DNA of 64,000 bases from Panulirus ornatus (GCF_036320965.1 NC_092231.1:27889894-27953893), one strand, 5' to 3'; positions 22,776-35,297 are shown, numbered from the stretch's first letter. Made by a program: numbers and translations. Notes: generated by a model not told the origin, from the sequence alone.

Positions 22776-23925
22776 AAGTAATCTTTATATGGAATTTTTT
22801 GAAACAAAATTACTAAAGGATATCTTACCTTCTAATGCAATTTGGTTTAGGTATGTAGATGATGTTCTTTGTGTTTGGCCAACAAATGAAAATTTACAAA
22901 CATTTCTCCCCTTACTTAACAATTTAGTACCTTCCATCAAATTTAATGTAGAAAATGAAAATAATGGTATGTTACCATTTTTAGATTGCATGATCCATAG
23001 ACAAGGAAACAAGTTAAAGTTTAGCATATACAGAAAACCCACCAATGTATGCTCATATATCCATTATTACTCATCTCAACATGACAGAGTTAAATTATCA
23101 TCATTTCAATCTATGTTCCTTACGGCATTACGTATTTGCAGTCCAGAGTTTATTGATGATGAGTTTGAGAGGATATATTCTATTGGATCTAAGTTAAAGT
23201 ACCCTAGATTTTTCATTGATAAATCCCTTAAGTTAGCAAAGAAATCATTTTATAGAGTTGAGCCCAAATCTCCCATTGACACCAAGAATCTTTTAGTTCT
23301 CCCTTTTAATAATAATTTCACTTTGCTTCCCATGTCGCTTAAATCTTTTAATGTAAATGTTGCCTTTAGCAACAATAATACTATAAAGAATACCTCAATC
23401 AGGAATTCACCAGAAAATTCTCTTGTATGCATCTATAAAAAGCCTTGTGGAAACTGTGATAAATTTTATGTTGGTCAGACTGGTAAGGATCTTTCTGTTA
23501 AACTTAAGCAGCATAAATATAGTAAAAGAACGGGACAAGAATCAAATGCCTTGTTTAATCACGTTAAAAACTATGATCATTGTATTGACTGGAGTAACGC
23601 CATCTCAGTTATTAACTCTGACTCTATTACCAAGAGAAATATCATTCAATCTTCTATTACTGAATACACAAAGAATTATAATCTTAATATTAGTGATGGT
23701 CTATACAAATTAGATAACTTTATTGTTGATAAAATCTGTAAAATGATAAGTTTATGAACGCTCGTTGCGTGTTTTGGAGAATCACATGTTTACCAAATGG
23801 CGTCCTAGCTTCGTCTCTTTGATGTATATCAACTGACTGTTATATTTCTCTCTTGTGTCTCCCCTGATGATGTGCACTTGGGAACTTTTCGTGTTTCATT
23901 TTCCCCGTGGACTCATAGGAATATA
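22776..23925 (+). mobile_element. Penelope-like element copy 2: reverse transcriptase C-part plus GIY-YIG endonuclease
   Basis: The open frame 22789-23757 (322 residues) is uninterrupted. Residues 20-28 give FRYVDDVLC, the catalytic box of the reverse transcriptase; RKPTNVCSYIHYYSS (about residues 82-96) is the conserved Penelope block. Residues 211-240 give VCIYKKPCGNCDKFYVGQTG, the GIY-YIG endonuclease with the CCHH-like cysteine spacing, followed by LKQHKYSKRTGQ. The frame ends at a stop at 23755 and is followed by a 3' region with GTTTACCAAATGG and CCCCTGATGA. The element is 5'-truncated a few residues before MEFFE, so the N-terminal part and first motifs are absent and it cannot be autonomous. 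The copy lacks 17 bases in the ribozyme-like motif. Confidence 0.93.
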
Positions 23926-23929
23926 TATT

Positions 23930-25358
23930 TATTTATTTATTTTGCTTTGTCGCTGTCGTTTGCGAGGTAGCGCAGGGAAACAGACGAAAGAAATGGCCCA
24001 ACCCACCCCCATACACATGTATATACATACACGTCCACACACGCAAATATACATACCTATACATCTCAATGTACACATATATATACACACACAGACACAT
24101 ACATATATACCCATGCACACAATTCACACTGTCTGCCACCTATTCATTCCCATCGCCACCTCGCCACACATGGAATACCATCCCCCTCCCCCCTCATGTG
24201 TGCGAGGTAGCGCTATGAAAAGACAACAAAGGCCCCATTCGTTCACACTCAGTCTCTAGCTGTCATGCAATAATGCCCGAAACCACAGCTCCCTTTCCAC
24301 ATCCAGGCCCCACACAACTTTCCATGGTTTACCCCAGACGCTTCACATGCCCTGATTCAATCCACTGACAGCACGTCAACCCCGGTATACCACATCGATC
24401 CAATTCACTCTATTCCTTGCCCTCCTTTCACCCTCCTGCATGTTCAGGCCCCGATCACTCAAAATCTTTTTCACTCCATCTTTCCACCTCCAATTTGGTC
24501 TCCCACTTCTCGTTCCCTCCACCTCCGACACATATATCCTCTTGGTCAATCTTTCCTCACTCATTCTCCCCATGTGCCCAAACCATTTCAAAACACCCTC
24601 TACTGCTCTCTCAACCACGCTCTTTTTATTTCCACACATCTCTCTTACCCTTACATTACTTACTCGATCAAACCACATCACACCACACATTGTCCTCAAA
24701 CATCTCATTTCCAGCACATCCACCCTCCTGCGCACAACTCTATCCATAGCCCACGCCTCGCAACCATACAACATTGTTGGAACCCTATTCCTTCAAACAT
24801 ACCCATTTTTGCTTTCCGAGATAATGTTCTCGACTTCCACACATTCTTCAAGGCTCCCAGGATTTTCGCCCCCTCCCCCACCCAATGATTCACTTCCGCT
24901 TCCATGGTTCCATCCGCTGCCAGATCCACTCCCAGATATCTAAAACACTTTACTTCCTCCAGTTTTTCTCCATTCAAACTTACCTCCCAATTGACTTGAC
25001 CCTCAACCCTACTGTACCTAATAACCTTGCTCTTATTCACATTTACTCTTAACTTTCTTCTTTCACACACTTTACCAAACTCAGTCACCAGCTTCTGCAG
25101 TTTCTCACATGAATCAGCCACCAGCGCTGTATCATCAGCGAACAACAACTGACTCACTTCCCAAGCTCTCTCATCCACAACAGACTTCATACTTGCCCCT
25201 CTTTCCAAAACTCTTGCATTCACCACCTCCCTAACAACCCCATCCATAAACAAATTAAACAACCATGGAGACATCACACACCCCTGCCGCAAACCTACAT
25301 TCACTGAGAACCAATCACTTTCCTCTCTTCCTACACGTACACATGCCTTACATCCTCG

Positions 25359-25363
<5 letters not shown>
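23930..25363 (-). mobile_element. RTE-like retrotransposon, antisense, 5'-truncated
   Basis: On the minus strand it starts inside the reverse transcriptase ([21 protein letters not shown] near 25350-25300), continues [15 protein letters not shown] (25270-25225), the catalytic LLFADDTALVADS (25150-25110) and the thumb region. One missing base near 24785 shifts the frame, after which the conserved C-terminal WFGHMGRMSEERLTKRIYV (24590-24530) is read to the stop near 24376. The long 3' UTR with two hairpins (24155-24215 and 23940-23985) ends in an A-rich stretch. The 5' end lies against a (TA)n tract. Confidence 0.92.

Positions 25364-25444
<81 letters not shown>
25364..25444. repeat. (AT)n microsatellite
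   Basis: About 80 bp of AT between the truncated 5' end of the antisense RTE-like copy and another 3' UTR fragment. Confidence 0.95.
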
Positions 25445-25449
<5 letters not shown>

Positions 25450-25714
25450 GACATATACATATAAACACATGTACATAATTCATACTGTCTGCCCTTATTC
25501 ATTCAGGTGGCCACCCCGAGGCGCTAGGAAAAGACAACAAAGGCCACATTCGTTCACACTCAGTCTCTAGCTGCCATGTATAATGCATCGAAACCACAGC
25601 TCCCTTTCCACATCCAGGCCCCACAAAACTTTCTATGGTTACATTCTTTCGTCTGTTTCCTTGCGCTACCTCGCTAACGCGGGAGACAGCGACAAAGTAT
25701 AATAAACATAAATA

Positions 25715-25761
<47 letters not shown>
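25445..25761. mobile_element. RTE-like 3' UTR fragments in opposite orientations plus (GT)n
   Basis: 25445-25647 is the 3' UTR of the RTE-like family on the minus strand. 25648-25715 is the terminal hairpin block on the plus strand (CGCTACCTCGCTAACGCGGG, then AGACAGCGACAAAGTATAAT). A (GT)n tract follows at 25720-25761. The two parts cannot come from one simple insertion. Confidence 0.8.
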
Positions 25762-25763
<2 letters not shown>

Positions 25764-25764
25764 C

Positions 25765-26297
25765 TTATCTATCTGTTAAGAGCAACTCAGTCAGGGTAGT
25801 TTCACAACTTCAAAACAGACGTAAAGCAAAAAAAAAAAATAAAGAAAAAAAAAGCTGAACAATGAGAAAGTTGATTAAAAGAGAGAAACCTGGAAGCCTG
25901 TGACCTTCGCAGTGGCATATGATTGTAACTACATGCCTAAGATGGAAATACCAGGGAAAATGGGAAGCTCGATGTACACTTTTTTGACTAACAGACCAAC
26001 GTTGTCGTACATCAGGCAATGTCTACGGCCCTCACTGAGCAACACTGTAATCCCCCCGGCAACTCTCTGTTCCCTCTACTGGTTATCGTTTTCAGTTATG
26101 ACCAAAGACCAACAGAAAACGACTACGTATCGTTCTTTACAGCCGATGCTCCCAGTATGGCAACCCCATCACTTAGTACCTACAAGCAGGCTTAAATCAA
26201 GTGTTTCTGTGAGCCACATTAGTCGCATTATAATCTACGGATATCAATTACAAGTTGCATTATGGCCAAATGAAAAGAAAATCTCGGATGCGATCAA
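25765..26297. other. Unique sequence
   Basis: A frame at 25900-26358 (152 codons) is open on the plus strand but shows no family similarity and runs into the minisatellite. I do not call it a gene. Confidence 0.4.
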
Positions 26298-26800
26298 TCA
26301 TCATTACATCAAGGAAGGTAATGTAACATGTTTAACATCATCACATCAAGGAAGGTAATGTAACATGTCTATCATCATCACATCAAGGAAGGTAATGTTA
26401 CAAGTCTAACATCATCACATCAAGGAAGGTAATGTTACAAGTCTAACATCATCACATCAAGGAAGGTAATGTAACATGTTTAACATTATTACATCAAAGA
26501 AGGTAATGTAACATGTCTAACATCATCACATCAAGGAAGGTAATGTAACATGTCTAACATCATCACATCAAGGAAGGTAATGTAACATGTTTAACATTAT
26601 TACATCAAAGAAGGTAATGTAACATGTCTAACATCATCACATCAAGGAAGGTAATGTAACATGTTTAACATTATTACATCAAAGAAGGTAATGTAACATG
26701 TCTAACATCATCACATCAAGGAAGGTAATGTAACATGTCTAACATCATCACATCAAGGAAGGTAATGTAACATGGCTATCATCATTACATTAATGTAAAA
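26298..26800. repeat. 37-bp minisatellite, about 13 copies
   Basis: The unit is ACATCAAGGAAGGTAATG followed by TAACATGTCTAACATCATC. A variant with TTTAACATTATTACATCAAAG recurs at irregular spacing, indicating duplication of multi-unit blocks. Confidence 0.95.
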
Positions 26801-26804
26801 TGTC

Positions 26805-28935
26805 TAAGAGTAATTCCATCTGATGACCTTACCATCATGAGACACAACACAACAACCGTTGCCTCTTCAAGCGTGGCAGGCTGGATTTTGCGATCTTTTA
26901 AGACGAGACAACCAAAACCTATTGTGACGCTCTTGAGGACGACACTTGTACACTACCCGGTATAATATCAGTGTGTGTGGGCTTACATCACCCTTCACGG
27001 CGCAGGAATATCTCACGTTAAATAACTGTGCTAAGATGATTTATGACCAGTAATGACCAAAATCTAAACTGTTGGGGAAGACTAAAAACACTAAGGTTAT
27101 ACTTTCAAAGTGTACACATGAGATATACCTGTATGAATAATTATCCTTAGAAAATTCTCCAGAAAAAAGTATATCCTTCCTTATTGACATGAGGGGTATG
27201 TTAAACTGTGAAATATCACTAATGGAATGAAAATCTGGCAAAAAAAATAAAAAAAGAAAACTATCCATATGCAGGTGCCGGACTGTTCAACTCACTACCT
27301 GCAAGTAATGGCAACACTGAAGTTCCACCAGTGTAGAACTTCAGAAACACAAGAAACCAATACAAAGTGTCCTTAATCATCAGACAGACTGCAGCCTGAT
27401 TCATTAGCGGAGCAACAGTGCAGATTGTCATCTATTTTCCTTGGTAACCCAACATGGAATGTAGGTGATCGCTGGTTATAATGATGCTAATAGCAGGACT
27501 TAATGGCATAAAAATTGCAAATAAAAATCGTGTTCTGTTTGTAATACCAGGTCCATGTCATTCAAAGTCCTGAGGGCAAACCGTGAAATTCTAGATACAT
27601 AAAAAGTAAGATTCTAACAACATATATATACAAAACAAACAGGGAAAATCAGCGCTCGAATAACAGACTAAAATGATAGAAGTTTATACAAAATGGATGT
27701 AGTGAAGTTGGTGAGTTCGAGTCAATCCGGCACAACGTCTCTAAACTACCGTCAGACACAACACCAGAGCGGCCATTACACGGCAACCCGCCACTCTGTG
27801 CTCAGCTGGAGGGGTTCCTGGGGGGGTTTGCAGGTCCCTCCCAGGCTGACGGTATCCCCGGGCACCCATACAATCACAGTAAACAGGTCACTTTATACTA
27901 GGTACTGTGATATGAGGCTTATCCTCTACCATAACATAACCTCGTCGCCATAGAAGCTCTCATTCTCGACTGTTGCATATGGAAGCAGTCTGTGAAGGCG
28001 GCGGTGATGGTGTGGACGAATGAGGTTACGAGTGGAACTGTCCCCCTGTACGTTCGACCGAGATGCCGTCTGTCCTATTGGAATATTCGATAGGTTATGG
28101 GTCAAGGAGAGAGAGATAGCGGGTGTCCGTGTCCTAGTGACGAACTCACACCAGCCTCCTTACACAACCTGACCACACGACATAATAAAAAAGTTTAAAC
28201 AAGTTCCGCAGCGGATGGGATGATCTTGATGGAAAATACAAGCAATTTTGTGGCCGATCTTGATTTTGGGAACTCTGGAGGGAGGATATCTAACTTCCAT
28301 AACCAGCGTAAGTTAAATACTGTAACGTTATACACTTTAACTACCGAAAAAAAAAATAGTTCTATATTACAAACTGGACAAACTAAATCTAAACCTCTGT
28401 ACGGGTAAATGGAATGAAAATTCAGAAGTGTATTTCGGGGAGATCCAGTAACATGGAGTCAATGGAACAGATGTGTTTAGTTTACTCCGAGCAAATGTTA
28501 GTTTTTCATCTTGTGAAAAAATATTTGTTATTTATCCACACAGGTAAACACAGTATTTTATATAAGAGAAAGAATAACTACAAATCTACGAGTATGACGA
28601 AATTGTACCAAAAGACCGTCTAGCGCGTGGCGCTCACCGCAGGAATAGAAACGGGGATAGGATGTATCTAAAAATAATAAATGTAATTATGTAGCTTAAA
28701 GGCACCACGAAAATAACTTATAGAAGTGTGGGAGGAAGAAATATCAGTTCCTGGAAGGTGTCGGGAGGTTGGTTAAGTTTAATGACGTTAAGTTACACAA
28801 TGGGCGGGCAAGGCCAGGAATAGGGACGCATAGGGATCCCACGAGGATAATACTTCACACAAAACATAACATATCCAAGATGTCTGAATGAACCCAACAC
28901 TTACGACCCGAGAGATATCTAACCTAGCTGACCCT
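26805..28935. other. Unique AT-rich sequence, no gene recognised
   Basis: No tandem repeat, exon or RNA gene could be supported. It may be intronic or intergenic. Confidence 0.45.
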
Positions 28936-28936
28936 A

Positions 28937-29075
28937 ACACATACGACTCTAGAGGACCTTATAGTGTAACTGAATGTAACACATACGACCCTAGAGGACC
29001 TTATAATGTAACTGAATGTAACACACGACCCAGGAGGACCTTATAATGTAACTGAATGTAACACACAACCCAAGA
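28937..29075. repeat. Short tandem repeat of about 40 bp, 3-4 copies
   Basis: Imperfect copies of ACACATACGACCCTAGAGG followed by ACCTTATAATGTAACTGAATGTA. Confidence 0.8.
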
Positions 29076-30407
29076 GGAACCTACTCTACCTGAATCTTAT
29101 ACACATATTATCCCAAAGGAATCAAAGGAATATTAAAGTAACTACACAAATGAATAATACCAAGCGGTCAAGTGCATTACATTAAAGAGGAATGTGAAGT
29201 TGTACCGCAAGTCGTGAAATCTGTCAGTCTGATTTGAATAAAACTTTTTAGACTGCAAAGGAGCCGATCAGAAATAAATACTGCTGCCTCCACACATGCA
29301 AGAGCAAAAAGCTTCACACACTTTTCCAAGCTCGCTTAGTATGCTGAGGGAACACTTCTGTTCCTGGGTCGACAAAGTTATGAGCATGATACGCTATTTT
29401 GTGAATGCTGTAATAACCATCATCACATTGGTTCCTGTACGATGACCAACAATAAATCATTCTGTCTAGGAGCGCCATACTGTTTGATGAAGCCCACAAG
29501 CGATGACCAGGCACAAACAACAACTGTTTCCCAGTCTGCTGAATCCCGCTAACTGCACACTTTCTTTGTGTTGTTCATCCTTAAACGTATTTTCCTTTCC
29601 CTAACTCTACCCCATCAATTTCTACAATATTGCCATGAAAGCCTAGTTTATCTGTACCAGGTTCACAGAACACAAACACATTCTCGGTCAAATCCCATTT
29701 CGTATAAATTGTTATTCTACTTCCATATGTTTGACGCTCTTCATTGGAACTGGGAATAAGCCTTTGTTATTTTCAGCATATTCACAGATGATACCTTTGA
29801 ACACACTCTGCTGGACACCACATTGACACGCTCTTCTTCGTGGTCGTTTCTCGTGGCAGTTTGTCTTTTACATCAAAACAGCAATGTTTCCCTACTCAGA
29901 GGAATTTCGGACATTAGTGGAAAATACGCGTTGGAACGATGGACTTATGTGCTGGTAAGAATGACACATCTAATTTCTCTTTGTCCTAAAATACGAGATT
30001 TCAAAACCAGTCCAGTCACTTCTAACACACTTTATATCCATAAGTGAAAGCTACCAAGAAACATCAGCAATCATTGACATTTGAGTAAGATTTACTAGTC
30101 CTGCCAGGCAAATTACAGTAGCTGTCTGTCATTCAAAAACTTTCCCCGGGGTGTGTGCAGTATGATAACATGTTGAGTGTGCAGTACGATAACATGTTGA
30201 ATACCACTGCTTGTAACCTAATCCATTGTAAAAAGGGGTTATTGAATCTTTCATAACTATGGCTCTCATTATGGAATACGTCATTCAAAAACAGAGTATA
30301 GTACAGTACATTTCACACAAAATACTTGAAACCAATGTAATGACTTCTGAATATTCAAATCAAACAAGACACTGTTAATGGATTTTAAATACTTACTGTA
30401 CAGTGTC

Positions 30408-30454
<47 letters not shown>

Positions 30455-31904
30455 GTCTTGACACTTACAGGCCGACAATGGAAAAACTAACATCTCCAGA
30501 AATAGCGTAAATAATACCGTTTTGGCATATTAGAAGTAAGGTGAGTTTTTAATAGGCTCGGTTGATTCTTAGAAATCGACGTTTTCGTTAAACTTACGTT
30601 TTCCTTAATCTTCATATCCCTCCCCACTATCCAGTTCATTGTTGTTTGAAGAAAATTCATTCTAAACTTGATCCCTGGGTCTCATCGTAGTCTCTACTTT
30701 CCTTGGAAATTTCTGTGGATCCCTTAAGCTACATATATAAGTAAAGGCTGCGGTGAGCCTGTAAGGCTGCGGTGAGCCTGTATTAAAGGAAGTTACCATG
30801 TACGATGTTCGCACATAGTTCTGAGCGCTGGATTCTGCCCATCCATTTTAGACAACTTGATTCTGATAAGACTTACTGAAATTCCAAGTGAAATCCATTA
30901 TGTTCTGTGGTAAGATATGTATCAACGATTTACGATCAACATGAAAAACGGAAAATTGATAAAAGATCCGCATCTAATCCTTCCTATCAACTTGCAGATC
31001 AGTTGGCCCACTTGCTCCTGACAAAAAGATAATGTAAACTTTTCAGCCAATCAGATCTAATAACGGGCTGTGGTAGTTATGTCATTAAGCTGGAGCAGCA
31101 CGACATGATAACAGATGTCTGGAGAGGTCTGGTTCAACCTGATCATTGATTTTCAATAAGACTTTTACAAATTTTAGGAAATCAGAGAAATTCTTTTTTA
31201 CCCTGTGACGGTCACATTAGATGCTGGATCTGCATGAAATGAGGAACCTTCCTGGAGCGAGAACCATCCATTGACCATTTCTGCCACGTTTCACCGCAAT
31301 TAAGCTGTGGTTTGTGAAAGTAAATTAAATGTGAAAAAGTTTACTCACACACATGACGACGACGATGATGGAGGCTGAGTGATGACATCTGGTGAGTTTA
31401 CGTGAGAAGGAGCGTCATCATCCTGGTAATGTTTGTGGAAGGTAACGTCCCGGGGGACGCCACCCAAGCCTGCTCTCTCACACCTCACCCCACACCAGCA
31501 GCAAACTTGCCACATAACGCTACTTTGTTGGACACAACAAACTCCTTCCGGAAAGCCAAACTCGCCTTTACTGAAGTAGTCCTGAAACCCTATCTATTAT
31601 CTACTTTGAACCAGTAACTGACATGGTACATAATACGCTTCCACACAGGGGAGGACTTTACACTGTCACAGGACGAGGCTTTGACAAGTGGCTCTCTGGT
31701 CATCACGCTGGCTAACATCTCACAGCAAGGGAAGTAACTGCAACTAAAAGGAACCAACCAATTAGCTCTAATGAGATCGGCTTAGACCGATCCAAGCCAG
31801 TGAGGCACTGAAACCTTTCCACTCCAGCCAGGGACGCTCCTCAATCGTCTGTCATTATACCAGTCATCCATCCTACACCTGTGGTCCATCCTGTCCGTCG
31901 ATTC
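29076..31904. other. Unique AT-rich sequence with a (GT)n tract
   Basis: A (GT)n lies at 30410-30450. A 26-bp stretch (GTGTGCAGTATGATAACATG and onwards) is duplicated at 30155-30205, and GGCTGCGGTGAGCCTGTA is duplicated at 30747-30782. No gene could be supported. Confidence 0.45.
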
Positions 31905-32010
31905 TTCTTAACCAGTGATCCTACTCATGGTGTGTCTTAACTAGTGGTCCTACTCATGGTCTGTCTTAACTAGTGGTCCTACTCTTGGTCTGCTTTAACT
32001 AGTGGTCCTA
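31905..32010. repeat. Short tandem repeat around 30 bp, 3-4 copies
   Basis: Repeats of AACTAGTGGTCCTACTCATGG with GTCTGTCTT linkers. Confidence 0.75.
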
Positions 32011-32261
32011 TCTGACGTGTTTCTGGGCGAGTGATTCCTGCGTCCCTTTCGAAAATGTACACAGCAGATCTGTACCAAGAAGTTCTAAATGTATGTCCCA
32101 TTCTATCCTGGTGGCTTTAATGGTTAACATTCCCTCTTATATACCGTCATCCGTGTCTGTCGGAGAATAGGGAGCTATTATTGGGTGTAGGTTAGTAAGC
32201 ATATCTTCCAGGATTTTCGAGGTGTAAGGAATGATAGAGTGAAATAAAAAAAAAAAAGCGG

Positions 32262-32513
32262 TCGAGGTCTGAACATGCAGAAGGGTGAAAGGCGTGCACA
32301 GGATAAAGTGTATTGGAACGATATGGTATACAGGGATCTATGTGCTGTCAATGGACTGAACCAGGATATGTGATTTTTCCAGTGTAAACCATGGAAAGGT
32401 TTGTGAGGACTGGGTGTGGACAGAAGGCTGTAGTTTTGGTGCATTACACATGAAAACAGATGAGTGAATGCGGTCTTTCTTCGTCTGTTCCTGGCGCTAC
32501 CTCGCAAACGCGG
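32262..32513 (+). mobile_element. RTE-like 3' end fragment
   Basis: It starts in the conserved C-terminal region (GRGLNMQKGERRAQ-like in a broken frame), passes the normal stop region, and contains a degraded 3' UTR up to the hairpin CGCTACCTCGCAAACGCG at 32495-32512. The next copy begins exactly at this hairpin. Confidence 0.8.
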
Positions 32514-33385
32514 TTCCATTCGCTGCCAAGTCCACTCCCTGATATCTAAAACGCTTCACTTTCTCCAATTTTTTTCCATTCAAACTTACATCCCAATTAA
32601 CTTGTCCCTCAACGTTATCGCAGAGCAAAAATGGTTATGTTTGAAGGAATAGTAGTTCCAACAATGTTATATGGTTGCGAAGCATGGCCTATAGATGGGG
32701 TTGTAAGGAGGAGGATGGATGTGTTAGGAATGAATGTTTGAGGAAAATATGTGGTGCGAGGTGGTTTGATCGAGTAAGTAATGAAAGGGTAAGAGAGATG
32801 TGTGGTAATAAAAAGAGTGTAGTTGAGAGAGCAGAAGAGGGTGTGTTGAAATGGTTTGGGCACATGGAGAGAATGAGTGAGGAAAGATTGACCAAGAGGA
32901 TATATGTGTCGGAGGTGGAGGGAACGAGGAGAAGTGGGAGACCAAATTGGAGGTGGAAAGATGGAGTGAAAAAGATTTTGTGTGATCGGGGCCTGAACAT
33001 GCAGGAGGGTGAAAGGAGGGCAAGGAATAGAGTGAATTGGATCGATGTGGTATACCGGGGTTGACGTGCTGTCAGTGGATTAAATCAGGGCATGTGAAGC
33101 GTCTGGGGTAAACCATGGAAAGTTGTGTGGGGCCTGGATGTGGAAAGGGAGCTGTGGTTTCGGGCATTATTGCGTGGCAGCTAGAGACTGGGTGTGAACG
33201 AATGGGGCTTTTGTTGTCTTTTCCTAATGCTACCTCGCACACATGAGGGGGGAGGGGGATGGTATTCCATGTGTGGCGAGGTGGCGATGGGAGTGAATGG
33301 GGGCAGACAGTGTGAATTGTGTGCATGGGTATATATGTATGTGTCTGTGTATGTATATATATGTGTACATTGAGATGTATAGGTA
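32514..33385 (+). mobile_element. RTE-like copy with an inverted 5' segment
   Basis: 32514-32613 is antisense: it is the reverse complement of the part coding NGEKLEEVKCFRYLGVDLA in other copies. From 32611 the sequence is sense and continues with the part coding KAKMVMFEGIVVPTMLYGC, then GVLKWFGHMERMSEERLTKR (32848-32905), to the stop near 33062 and the long 3' UTR. About 80 bp of the element between the two segments is absent, and the junction shares AAC. The copy stops near 33385, before the terminal hairpin. Confidence 0.87.
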
Positions 33386-34382
33386 TGGAACCATGGAAGC
33401 GGAAGTGGATCATAGGGTGGGGGAGGGGGCGAAAATCCTGGGAGCCTTGAAGAATGTGTGGAAGTCGAGAACATTATCTCGGAAAGCAAAAATGGGTATG
33501 TTTGAAGGAATAGTGGTTCCAACAATGTTGTATGGTTGCGAGGCGTGGGCTATGGATAGAGTTGTGCGCAGGAGGGTGGATGTGCTGGGAATGAGATGGT
33601 TGAGGACAATGTGTGGTGTGAGGTGGTTTGATCGAGTAAGTAATGTAAGGGTAAGAGAGATGTGTGGAAATAAAAAGATCGTGGCTGAGAGAGAAGAGGG
33701 TGTTTTGAAATGGTTTGGGCACATGGAGAGAATGAGTGAGGAAAGATTGACCAAGAAGATATATGTGTCGAAGGTGGAGGGAAAGGAGGAGAAGTGGGAG
33801 ACCACACTGGAGGTGGAAAGATGGAGTGAAAAAGATTTTGAATGATCGGGGCCTGAACATGCAGGAGGGTGAAAGGCGGGCAAGGAATAGAGTGAATTGG
33901 ATCGATGTGGTATACCGGGGTTGACGCGCTGTCAGTGGATTGAATCAGGGCATGTGCAGCGTCTGGGGTAAACCATGGAAAGTTGTGTGGGGCCTGGATG
34001 TGGAAAGGGAGCTGTGGTTTCGGGCATTATTGCATGACAGCTAGAGACTGAGTGTGAACGAATGGGGCCTTTGCTGTCTTTTCCTAGCGCTACCTCGCAC
34101 ACATGAGGGGGGAGGGGGATGGTATTCCATGTGTGGCGAGGTGGCGATGGGAATGAATAAAGGCAGACAGTGTGAATTGTGTGCATGGGTATATATGTAT
34201 GTGTCTGTGTGTGTATATATATGTGTACAGTGAGATGTATAGGTATGTATATTTTGCGTGTGTGGACGTGTATGTATATACATTGTGTATGGGGGTGGGT
34301 TGGGCCATTTCTTTCGACTGTTTCCTTGCGCTACCTCGCAAACGCGGGAGACAGCGACAAAGCAAAATAAAAATAAATAATA

Positions 34383-34385
<3 letters not shown>
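33386..34385 (+). mobile_element. RTE-like copy, 5'-truncated, complete 3' end
   Basis: It starts at ATGGAACCATGGAAGCGG within the coding region, gives VVPTMLYGCEAWAMDRVVRR (33508-33567) and GVLKWFGHMERMSEERLTKK (33699-33758), then a frameshift near 33785. The full 3' UTR includes GAGCTGTGGTTTCGG, both hairpins (34088-34150 and 34330-34358) and an A-rich end before (TA)n at 34386-34446. It is joined head to tail with the preceding copy. Confidence 0.9.

Positions 34386-34446
<61 letters not shown>
34386..34446. repeat. (TA)n microsatellite tail
   Basis: About 60 bp of TA at the 3' end of the RTE-like copy. Confidence 0.95.
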
Positions 34447-34449
<3 letters not shown>

Positions 34450-34671
34450 ATTTTTTCTTGGCAGGAATTCGTTATAACCAACGTCCTTTTAATCTTTTGG
34501 TTTCAACATACACTCCTCTTAACCAGTAGTTCCTATTAACCAGTCCTTCTTGACCATTAAGGTTTTGACTCCATGGCCGCTCTTCAAAACTTGCCCGTGT
34601 AATCACTGGGTCTTTTTATAAAACGTAATCCCTCTTATCTAATTACTCTTCATCAGTGGGTCTTCTTAACC

Positions 34672-35052
34672 AGCGTCCTTCATATACAGGTCCTCTTGTG
34701 CCAGTGGTCCGTCACCCAGCGTACCCTTCTAAGCAGCGTCCTTTATATACAGGTCCTCTTGTGCCAGTGGTCCGTCACCCAGCGTACCCTCTAAGCAGCG
34801 TCCTTTATATACAGGTCCTCTTGTGCCAGTGGTCCGTCACCCAGCGTACCCTTCTAAGCAGCGTCCTTTATATACAGGTCCTCTTGTGCCAGTGGTCCGT
34901 CACCCAGCGTGCCCTTCTAAGCAGCGTCCTTTATATACAGGTCCTCTTGTGCCAGTGGTCCGTCACCCAGCGTGCCCTTCTAAGCAGCGTCCTTTATATA
35001 CAGGTCCTCTTGTGCCAGTGGTCCGTCACCCAGCGTACCCTTCTAAGCAGCG
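34672..35052. repeat. 63-bp minisatellite, about 6 copies
   Basis: The unit includes CAGCGTCCTTTATATACAGG, then TCCTCTTGTGCCAGTGGTCC, then GTCACCCAGCGTRCCCTTCTAAG. One copy is 62 bp. The open frame of 183 codons across it is a by-product. Confidence 0.96.
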
Positions 35053-35212
35053 TCATCTTTAATAACGGTCTGGCTGTGGCCCTCGTCAGTAAGCGGCTTG
35101 CCTCGCTCCAATATATCCCGTCTGATAAGCTGCTTCTGGTAGCATGTCCGATTATTAATTTACATAAAGAAAAAAAAAATGAAGAAAGTGTTCCCATTTG
35201 TTTCTAATTACT

Positions 35213-35213
<1 letters not shown>

Positions 35214-35297
<84 letters not shown>
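35214..35297. repeat. (GA)n microsatellite
   Basis: About 84 bp of uninterrupted GA. Confidence 0.97.

Noticed and set aside
24000..24140. Alternating TACA/TATA stretches in the RTE-like 3' UTR as separate microsatellites
   Set aside because: They occur at the same place in every long-UTR copy and so belong to the element.
26040..26358. Frame of 152 codons at 25900-26358 as a gene
   Set aside because: No similarity, no splice context, and its end lies in a minisatellite.
27708..27735. Box B-like GAGTTCGAGTC as a tRNA or SINE
   Set aside because: No box A at a proper distance and no cloverleaf.
29314..30047. Short frames near 29314-30047 as exons
   Set aside because: No family signal and no consistent splice sites could be found by eye.
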